Shown piece after piece: positions 27,328-33,976 of a DNA stretch of 64,000 bases. Position numbers and translations under genes: made by a program. The stretch lies in the NCBI RefSeq assembly GCF_003996965.1, contig NZ_QWDM01000022.1:20338-84337 (forward strand), read 5' to 3'. Numbering within the stretch: position 1 is the stretch's first letter; each line of letters opens with the position of its first letter. The notes under the pieces are model-generated. The model did not search any database and had not been told where the DNA came from. It worked only from the letters and a program-made list of their open reading frames with translations. The DNA comes from Flavobacterium cupreum (lineage in GTDB: Bacteria > Bacteroidota > Bacteroidia > Flavobacteriales > Flavobacteriaceae).

Positions 27328-28989
27328 ATGAATCAATTACAAACGCTGGATTATGTGACAATAATCATTTATATGCTTCTTATGGCCGGTATTGGTATTT
27401 TTCTTGGAAAATACATAAAGAATATAGGTGATTATTTTAAAGGTGGAAGTGCTGTTTCCTGGGTAGCAGGCGGTATCAGCAACTTTATGACCAAGTTCAG
27501 CACATTTGTCTTTGTTGCTTATGCCGGAATTGCCTATTCAGATGGACTGGTGGCGATAACTATAATGTGGTCGACAATATTTCCATCTTTAATAGCGGTT
27601 TTTGTTTACGCCAAACTTTGGAAACGGGCTGGAATTATAAGCCCGGTCGAATTTTTAGAAACCAGATTTAATGCCTCAATCCGTCAAATATTTTCATGGT
27701 GCGGTGTGTTGTTGAAGCTACTTGATGATATGATCAAATTATATTCTATAGGTATATTTGTTATGGCTGCCTCAGGCATACCTTTTGAAACGGCCATTAT
27801 ATACTGCGGCATTGTAGTTTCAGTTTACACTGTAGTCGGAGGATTTCTGGCCGTTATTGTGACCGATGTTGTTCAGTTTGTAATTTTATTATTTTCAACT
27901 TTTATTTTGGTACCCTTGGCTTATGATGCAGCCGGAGGGTTTTCGCACATGCAGGAAGTAATTCCTAATAATATGAACTGGTTTAACGGAGATAAAGGGA
28001 TGCCAATTTATCTGACAGTTTATTATCTGACCATTATCATTAAATATCTGGGAAACTGGACTTTCATTCAGAGGTTTTACAGCGCTAAGAGTGAATCTGA
28101 CGGAAAAAAAATAGGAATTTTATCAGCAGTTCTATTTCTTATTTTTCCTGTAATATTCCTTTTTCCAGCTGTTGCTGCAAGGGTTATCCTCCCTGACCTG
28201 GAAAATCCTGAGATGTCGTATGTAGCCTTATGTTTAAAACTGCTGCCGCCCGGTATCATGGGACTTATGATTGCGGCGATGTTTGCCGCCACCATGTCTG
28301 TTTTAAGTGCTGAATTTAACGTGACTGCAAGTGTTCTTACACGTGATATCTATCAGCGACTTTTTAGAAAAAATGCCCTGCCGACAGAGCTGCTCTGGGC
28401 CGCCAGAATTATGACACTGCTTGTTGGTACCATAGTTTCAGTCGGAGCCCTGTATGTTCAAAAGCTCGGAGGTGCCTTTGAGGTCAACCAGTATTTATCG
28501 GGTATCTTCTCTATTCCGATGATTATTCCCGTTATCATGGGTGTAATTTTTTGGAGACCACAGCCATGGGGAGCACTTGCATCTATGATTATTGGTATTA
28601 TACTTGGAATAATATTGAATTATACCGAAGCATTCTCATGGGAAATTGCAACACTAATTGAAGTAGTGGTTTGCGTTGGGGTATTTTTATTGTCGGGACT
28701 ATTTTTATCTCAGGACAGCCGTTATAATGAGAAAGTAAAAGCTTTTTTTATCAAATTATCCACACCGAGCGCCAAAACCGAGCAGAATGATGACGCTGTT
28801 GTCGGCGGACTTATGATGCTCTACGCTGTTGCATTTACTGTCACAGGTTCCATGTTTATTGTAATGGGCTTTCCATCATCTGCTAATATGAGCGGAAAGC
28901 TTGCAATGGCGTCCGGAACAATCTGTCTTGTAGGCGCTGTGATTTTTTATATTAAGGGCAGGAAAGCAAAAAAGCTTAAATCAAGATAA
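27328..28989 (+). CDS. Sodium/solute symporter (SSS family), probable uronate importer
   Basis: 553 residues with about 13-14 membrane helices. Typical SSS features are YMLLMAGIGIFLGKYIKNIGDYFKGG (given here by its ends, first ~45 residues), the FMTKFSTFVFVAYAG helix, PVEFLETRFN, TIFPSLIAVF and the MIAAMFAATMSVLSAEFNV helix that corresponds to the conserved Na+-site region. The family moves sugars, sugar acids, amino acids or vitamins with sodium. Embedded in the glucuronate operon, it most likely carries a uronic acid or disaccharide across the inner membrane. Confidence 0.88.
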   Translation: MNQLQTLDYVTIIIYMLLMAGIGIFLGKYIKNIGDYFKGGSAVSWVAGGISNFMTKFSTFVFVAYAGIAYSDGLVAITIMWSTIFPSLIAVFVYAKLWKRAGIISPVEFLETRFNASIRQIFSWCGVLLKLLDDMIKLYSIGIFVMAASGIPFETAIIYCGIVVSVYTVVGGFLAVIVTDVVQFVILLFSTFILVPLAYDAAGGFSHMQEVIPNNMNWFNGDKGMPIYLTVYYLTIIIKYLGNWTFIQRFYSAKSESDGKKIGILSAVLFLIFPVIFLFPAVAARVILPDLENPEMSYVALCLKLLPPGIMGLMIAAMFAATMSVLSAEFNVTASVLTRDIYQRLFRKNALPTELLWAARIMTLLVGTIVSVGALYVQKLGGAFEVNQYLSGIFSIPMIIPVIMGVIFWRPQPWGALASMIIGIILGIILNYTEAFSWEIATLIEVVVCVGVFLLSGLFLSQDSRYNEKVKAFFIKLSTPSAKTEQNDDAVVGGLMMLYAVAFTVTGSMFIVMGFPSSANMSGKLAMASGTICLVGAVIFYIKGRKAKKLKSR

Positions 28990-29018
28990 GCAGTTAAGGA
29001 ATAATTTTACTGGTTTGA

Positions 29019-29120
29019 TCCCACGTATTTGGATATGATCTTAACTACACCAATTTTACGGTAATGATAGGATCCTCACCTTCTGATATTAAAATTAGTG
29101 AAAATTTTACAGTAAAATAA
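29019..29120 (+). pseudogene. Remnant of a GH3 gene (internally deleted C-terminus)
   Basis: After an in-frame stop at 29016, a reading frame gives VFGYDLNYTNF directly joined to FTVMIGSSPSDIKISEN and ends at TAA 29118-29120. The first piece matches the FGYGLSYTNF motif at the start of the GH3 C-terminal domain, and the second matches the very end of GH3 proteins (the GH3 at 48722 ends with FSIMIGASSADIKFTE). About 100 residues that should separate them are missing. The fragment is too small to function and lies just upstream of the lyase-like gene. Confidence 0.65.
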
Positions 29121-29134
29121 TAAACAAATTAGAT

Positions 29135-30460
29135 ATGGCTATTCATAAAATAAAATATTGTATAAGTCTACTTTCAGCAGCTCTTTTTTTTTGTATTGAG
29201 ACAATAAATGCTCAGGCACCTTTTAATACTGATTATAATGGTATTAAAGTGGCTTCTGGTGTTAAGCTCACTCAATTGAGTCATGATGGCATGACATTGC
29301 ACCGATTTTTCGACACGTCACCGATGAGCCCATCAGGACGTTATGTTGCATTATTTAAACTGCCGTATGAAAATGTATCGCCCAAGGCAGGCGATGCTGG
29401 ACAGGTTATACTTGTGGACTTAAAAACAGGCAAAGAAAAAGTGGTGGCCCAATCAAGGGGATGGGAAGTACAGCTCGGTGCCAATGTCCAGTGGGGGAAG
29501 TCCGATCATGAATTGTTATTTAATGATGTTGATACCTTGAGCTGGAAAGCTTTTTGTACCGTTCTTGATCCATTTTCCGGAAAAAAAAGACACTTGGGAG
29601 GTACTGTTTTTATGGCTTCAAGTGACGGAAGAAAAATAGCAAGCTATGACCTGATGAAATCTACTTATGCTCAGGTTGGTTACGGAGTAATTGTGCCTAA
29701 AAAGCTCGTGAAACGCAATTTTGGCGCGGATCAGAAAGACGGAATTACAGTTATCGATATTAATTCGGGAAAATCAAAACAGATTGTAACCTTAAAAGAT
29801 TTATACCAAACGACCATACCTTCAATACAGTTTAAAAATTCAAATGATTATGAATTTTACTGTTTTCAGATAAAATGGAACCCGCAGGGAACAAGACTTC
29901 TTACCACACTGCAATGGGCTCCTGTTAAAGGGGGACCCAGGAAACGTTCGGTCATAACTATGCGCAGTGATGGTTCAGAGATTAGAACCGCCATAACACC
30001 TGAACAATGGGAGAAGGGAGGTCATCATGTAAACTGGACCGCAGATGGCGAGCATCTCTCCATGAATTTGAATGTTGACGGAAAAGAAGGACTCGAACTT
30101 ATTGAGGTCAAGTATGACGGAAGCAATCTGAAAACTGTTTTTACCCCCGGATCAGGCCATCCTTCTTATCATCCTAAAGGCTTGCCTTTAATTATTACCG
30201 ATGCCTATCCAAATGAATCCATTACTGCAAGAAACGGCATTGTGCCAATAAGGCTTTTAAATATGGCCAGCGGAAAAGAAGAAAATATTGTAGAGATTTT
30301 CGTCTCTAAGATCGATGGAGAATTCCGCATTGATCCTCATCCAGCCTGGGATAAAACCGGACGATACGTCATCTTTAACGGGTATATTAACAACACAAGA
30401 AATGTATTTATGGCCGATATCAGCGAATGGCTTTTAAAGCAAGGTTTTTCTTTGAAATAA
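29135..30460 (+). CDS. Secreted beta-propeller protein, candidate polysaccharide/oligouronide lyase
   Basis: 441 residues with a signal peptide (to NAQ, ~27). Repeated WD40/TolB-like blades are seen as MSPSGRYVALFKL, VQWGKSDHELLFND, MASSDGRKIASYD, KWNPQGTRLLTTL, NWTADGEHLSMNL and AWDKTGRYVIFNG. Each blade region carries a potential active-site histidine: LHRFFD, GGHHVNW, GHPSYHP and DPHPAWD. This layout recalls oligogalacturonate lyase (PL22) and the propeller-type rhamnose-glucuronate lyases (PL42-like), but I cannot align it to a named family with certainty. Its position in the glucuronate operon, next to the symporter and KDG kinase, favours a role in releasing a uronic acid or its unsaturated form. 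Confidence 0.6.
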   Translation: MAIHKIKYCISLLSAALFFCIETINAQAPFNTDYNGIKVASGVKLTQLSHDGMTLHRFFDTSPMSPSGRYVALFKLPYENVSPKAGDAGQVILVDLKTGKEKVVAQSRGWEVQLGANVQWGKSDHELLFNDVDTLSWKAFCTVLDPFSGKKRHLGGTVFMASSDGRKIASYDLMKSTYAQVGYGVIVPKKLVKRNFGADQKDGITVIDINSGKSKQIVTLKDLYQTTIPSIQFKNSNDYEFYCFQIKWNPQGTRLLTTLQWAPVKGGPRKRSVITMRSDGSEIRTAITPEQWEKGGHHVNWTADGEHLSMNLNVDGKEGLELIEVKYDGSNLKTVFTPGSGHPSYHPKGLPLIITDAYPNESITARNGIVPIRLLNMASGKEENIVEIFVSKIDGEFRIDPHPAWDKTGRYVIFNGYINNTRNVFMADISEWLLKQGFSLK

Positions 30461-30520
30461 TTAAAATGACTTTTAGAGCTCCTGAAAGCCGGAGAAAATA
30501 ATTATAAAATATAAACACAG

Positions 30521-31555
30521 ATGGATAATATCAAAGGAAGAGTGGTCGCATTTGGCGAAATCATGCTGCGTCTTTCACCAGAGCGACATTTGCGTTTCAC
30601 GCAAGCTGCAGCATTTGGCGCTTCTTACGGTGGTGGTGAATTTAATGTTTGTGTGTCTTTAGCTAATTATGGAGTAGATGCAGAATTTGTAACAAGACTC
30701 CCTGAAAATGAAATTGGAGCATCAGCATTGAAAGAAATGCGAAAAATGAACGTTGAATCAAAAAACATCATTTTTGGAGGTGAACGTTTAGGAATTTACT
30801 TTCTGGAAACAGGGGCAGCAAGCCGCGGAAGCATTGTTGTTTATGATCGCGCTCATAGTTCAATGGCCACGATTCAAAAAGGGATAATTGATTGGGAAAA
30901 AGTGCTGCAGGGAGCCAATTGGTTTCATTGGAGCGGTATTACACCCGCTATTTCAAAAAGTGCTGCCGAGGCTTGTTTGGAGGCTATTAAAGTGGCTCAT
31001 AAACTGGGAATCACGATTTCATGTGACCTGAATTACAGATCAAAATTATGGCAGTATGGCAAAAAACCAAGTGATGTTATGCCCGAGATGCTGCACTACA
31101 GCAATGTTATTTTAGGTGATATCGATACTGCTTATTTTATGCTGAACATTCCAAAAGTGAACCCGAATTACCAGGATGAGAAGTCACTTCCTGTTTTATA
31201 TAATAGGTTATTTGATTTAATTCCTAATTTAAAAATTACAGCTACAACTCTACGCTATTCTGTTAGTGCATCTCACCAAAGAATTGGTGGCGTTTTATTT
31301 GATGGTCAATCGATTTACAATGCTACTATGAAAGAAGTTACACCGGTTGTAGACAGGGTAGGAAGCGGAGATGCCTTTATGGGAGGTTTGATTTATGGAT
31401 TATTGAAATATCAGAATAATAACCAGAAAGCTTTAGATTTTGCAGTGGCAGCTTGTTGTTTAAAACACACTATTGCTGGAGATTATAATCTGGTTAGCTT
31501 GAAAGAAGTTGAAAATATGCTTGATGGTGATTCTGCCGGATTAGTATCAAGATAA
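30521..31555 (+). CDS. kdgK: 2-keto-3-deoxygluconate kinase (PfkB family)
   Basis: 344 residues, cytoplasmic. KdgK-type PfkB protein: VVAFGEIMLRLSPERHLRF, YGGGEFNVCVSLANYG, GIYFLETGAASRGSIVVYDR, ISCDLNYRSKLW and VDRVGSGDAFMGGLIYG (catalytic base D284). It phosphorylates KDG, made by the mannonate dehydratase upstream, to KDPG. The aldolase gene follows after 10 bases. The N-terminal VYDR and DLNYRSKLW blocks are those of KDG kinases rather than ribokinases, and the neighbours agree. Confidence 0.93.
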   Translation: MDNIKGRVVAFGEIMLRLSPERHLRFTQAAAFGASYGGGEFNVCVSLANYGVDAEFVTRLPENEIGASALKEMRKMNVESKNIIFGGERLGIYFLETGAASRGSIVVYDRAHSSMATIQKGIIDWEKVLQGANWFHWSGITPAISKSAAEACLEAIKVAHKLGITISCDLNYRSKLWQYGKKPSDVMPEMLHYSNVILGDIDTAYFMLNIPKVNPNYQDEKSLPVLYNRLFDLIPNLKITATTLRYSVSASHQRIGGVLFDGQSIYNATMKEVTPVVDRVGSGDAFMGGLIYGLLKYQNNNQKALDFAVAACCLKHTIAGDYNLVSLKEVENMLDGDSAGLVSR

Positions 31556-31565
31556 AAAGTAAAAA

Positions 31566-32234
31566 ATGGCGAGATATTCAAGAATTGAAGTAGCACAGCA
31601 AATGAAAGAAAACGGGATGATACCGTTGTTTTTCCATTCCGATATCGAAGTAAGCAAGAAGGTTTTAAAAGCCTGTTATGACGGTGGTTCACGATTAATG
31701 GAGTTTACCAGCAGAGGTGATTTTGCTCATGAAGTTTTTGGAGCTTTAAACAAATATGCTTTGGCTGAATTGCCGGGAATGATGTTGGGAGTAGGTTCAA
31801 TAACGGATGCCGCTTCAGCCTCTTTATATATGAGTTTAGGTGCTAACTTTATTGTCACGCCAGTTTTTAGAGAAGATATCGCAATTGCCTGTAATCGTCG
31901 TAAAGTATTGTGGTCACCAGGTTGTAGTACACTTTCTGAGATTGCAAAAGCCGAAGAATTAGGCTGCGAAATCGTGAAATTGTTCCCTGCCGATATTTAT
32001 GGGCCAGAGTTTATAAAAGCCATAAAAGGACCGTGTCCATGGACGAGTATCATGCCAACAGGAGGGGTTTATCCAACAGCGGAGAGTTTGTCTGCATGGT
32101 TGGGTGCAGGAGCCACTTGTGTGGGTCTTGGATCACAATTAATTTCGAAAGATATATTAGATAAAAACGACTTTAACGGCTTAAAAAACAAAGTAAGTCA
32201 GGTTTTGGATATCATCAAAAATATTAGAAAATAA
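31566..32234 (+). CDS. eda: KDPG aldolase (2-dehydro-3-deoxyphosphogluconate aldolase)
   Basis: 222 residues, the usual Eda length. Class I aldolase with Schiff-base lysine K138 in EIVKLFPAD, catalytic glutamate E46 in LMEFTSRGD (R50 for the carboxylate), GVGSITDAASA, GANFIVTP and MPTGGV. It splits KDPG to pyruvate and glyceraldehyde-3-phosphate, completing the glucuronate route. Variants also act as 4-hydroxy-2-oxoglutarate aldolase. It is the last gene of the uronate cluster and is followed by a 344-bp gap. Confidence 0.95.
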   Translation: MARYSRIEVAQQMKENGMIPLFFHSDIEVSKKVLKACYDGGSRLMEFTSRGDFAHEVFGALNKYALAELPGMMLGVGSITDAASASLYMSLGANFIVTPVFREDIAIACNRRKVLWSPGCSTLSEIAKAEELGCEIVKLFPADIYGPEFIKAIKGPCPWTSIMPTGGVYPTAESLSAWLGAGATCVGLGSQLISKDILDKNDFNGLKNKVSQVLDIIKNIRK

Positions 32235-32473
32235 ATAAGGAGTAAACATACCGATTTCTTATTTAGATTGCAGTTTTTGTTTTTTTGAATGAAGGAGATT
32301 AAACTTAGCTGAAAAAAATAACCTTTCCGGAAAGCAAATTACAAGTAAAGGATCTTTTTTTGATTATAAGGTGACAATTGCAAGATGGTACACACTAGCT
32401 ATTTATATAAATAATAGATCATTCGCATGTTACTTTATTTTAGAACAGGTTATTATTGTTTTGCGAAGCATAA
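32235..32473. other. Intergenic after the uronate operon; no gene seen
   Basis: About 240 bp of AT-rich sequence without a convincing frame. A 63-residue open frame at 32371-32562 overlaps the promoter element below and has no protein-like composition, so it is not called. A weak stem in cctttccggaaag near 32321 could contribute to termination of the uronate operon. Confidence 0.5.
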
Positions 32474-32539
32474 TGAGCATTTTTTTCTATTTATTGAGCG
32501 ATGTATCCTATCGCTGGTGCAATTACGATATTATATTTG
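32474..32539 (+). promoter_or_regulatory. Promoter element A: TGAGC-N16-TGAGCGATG plus TATATTTG
   Basis: Half-sites TGAGC start at 32474 and 32495, 21 bases apart. The second continues as TGAGCGATGTATCCTA, and a TAnnTTTG box (TATATTTG, 32532-32539) begins 37 bases after its first base. No -33 TTTG is visible, so the promoter probably needs an activator on the repeats. The same arrangement recurs three more times in the window. Transcription would start near 32546 and cover the small ORF, the LacI gene and probably GH38. Confidence 0.75.
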
Positions 32540-32578
32540 AATTCTTAAAATGTTTTAAATAATAAACTTTATTCAAAC

Positions 32579-32881
32579 ATGAAAAATTTAAAAAACCGAT
32601 TTTGGCTTCGCAATGTTGTTATTTTTATTTTGACAATAGTATGCAGTAATGGATACAATACCAACGATATTGATGACAATAAAACATTAGCCTTTTCTGA
32701 AATTACAGGACTTTCAGTTCCTGTCAAAATTGTCGGAGATATGGGAGTAAATGTTAAATCAGGAACCTGTTTATCAATTCCTTCTATAGCTGTTGCCAAC
32801 TTAGGAACAGTTGCTGCTCCTATTACATTCATGGCTGAATTTTCATTTTGTTTAAAGTCTTTTAAAACAGAACAAAAATGA
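32579..32881 (+). CDS. Small exported protein of unknown function, coupled to the LacI gene
   Basis: 100 residues. The N-terminus MKNLKNRFWLRNVVIFILTIVCSNGY is a basic plus hydrophobic export signal with a possible lipidated cysteine (TIVC, imperfect lipobox). The rest (LAFSEITGLSVPVKIVGDMG, VKSGTCLSIPSIAVANLG) is not a family I recognise. Its stop overlaps the start of the LacI gene as ATGA, so the two are probably translated together. It is the first gene after promoter element A. It could be a real small lipoprotein or the head of a longer gene whose body was lost. Confidence 0.5.
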   Translation: MKNLKNRFWLRNVVIFILTIVCSNGYNTNDIDDNKTLAFSEITGLSVPVKIVGDMGVNVKSGTCLSIPSIAVANLGTVAAPITFMAEFSFCLKSFKTEQK

Positions 32882-33942
32882 AAAATAAACCTGTAACACT
32901 TAAAAACATTGCAGATGATCTTAAAATCTCCATTACGACGGTTTCCTTTGTACTGAATGGTAAATCAAAGGAGAAAAATATTTCAGAGCAGCTGACTGCC
33001 AAGGTTCTGGATTACGCCAAAAAGATCAATTATAAGCCTAATCAGCTTGCCCAGAGCCTGAGGACCGGCAAATCTAATATTCTGGTTTTTATGGTGGAAG
33101 ATATATCAAACAGTTTCTTCTGTAAACTGGCCAGGATTTTTGAAGACTTTATCTACAAAGAAGGCTATAGGGTTATTTTCTGCAGCAATGATAATGACGA
33201 TGAGAAGTCCCGCGAACTTATTGATTTGTTTACTTACCGTCAGGTTGATGGATTTATTATTGTTCCATCCCCGGGTATTAGGAGTACTATTGAAAATTTA
33301 ATAAAACAGAACATTCCTGTTATTTTATTGGATCGTTATTTTGAAGAATTAGAATGCAATGTTGTGACTATCAATAATAAGCAGGCCTCTTTTGATGCGA
33401 CAGCTCATTTAATAGGCAATGGGTTTAAAAATATTGGTTTTATCACTACAGACTCCAACCAAAGCCAGATGCAGGATCGTCTCTCGGGTTATCGAAAAGC
33501 AATTTCATACTTTGGTTTAAATTCAACCATACTATCCATACCTTATAATGAAATGCAGCAAGACAAAGGGCAGGTAAAACAATTCTTAAGTGAAAATACC
33601 GCATTAGATGCTGTTTTTTTTGCCACAAACTATCTCGCGCAACGCGGGTTGGAAGTTTTAAAAGAAGACAATTACAGCTTAATTGACCGCATAGGAATTA
33701 TTTCCTTTGATGATCATGAAATGTTTAATATATATCCGATTACGATTACCTGTATTTCGCAGCCTATGGAGAAGATTTGCTCTAAATTAATGGAAATCAT
33801 GCTTGTACTTTTAAACAGCAAAGACGTATTGGAATCGACAAATAAATGCATATTGAAATCAGAACTTATTATTAGGGAATCTACTGTCAAGAGATTTGTA
33901 AAAAATACTAAGGACAGCTTTCTATTTAACAAAGTATTGTAA
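32878..33942 (+). CDS. LacI/PurR-family transcriptional regulator
   Basis: 354 residues. N-terminal LacI helix-turn-helix (VTLKNIADDLKISITTVSFVLNGK, given by its ends, residues 5-28) and hinge (YKPNQLAQSLRTGKSN), then a periplasmic-binding-protein-like sensor (MVEDISNSFFCKLAR, QVDGFIIVPSPG, NIPVILLDRYFEEL, GIISFDDHEMFNIYPI, ITCISQPMEKI). It should bind a small sugar effector and a palindromic operator. Good operator candidates are the two dyads before susC; the TGAGC elements are direct repeats and do not look like a LacI site. It is the only regulator in the window. Confidence 0.93.
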   Translation: MKNKPVTLKNIADDLKISITTVSFVLNGKSKEKNISEQLTAKVLDYAKKINYKPNQLAQSLRTGKSNILVFMVEDISNSFFCKLARIFEDFIYKEGYRVIFCSNDNDDEKSRELIDLFTYRQVDGFIIVPSPGIRSTIENLIKQNIPVILLDRYFEELECNVVTINNKQASFDATAHLIGNGFKNIGFITTDSNQSQMQDRLSGYRKAISYFGLNSTILSIPYNEMQQDKGQVKQFLSENTALDAVFFATNYLAQRGLEVLKEDNYSLIDRIGIISFDDHEMFNIYPITITCISQPMEKICSKLMEIMLVLLNSKDVLESTNKCILKSELIIRESTVKRFVKNTKDSFLFNKVL

Positions 33943-33976
33943 AGGTTTAAATGTATTATTTAAAGAGTGCAATTTT

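Noticed and set aside
32474..32539. TGAGC repeats as the operator of the LacI regulator encoded next to element A
   Set aside because: LacI-family operators are palindromes; these are direct repeats 21 bp apart placed for activation, so a different regulator is more likely.
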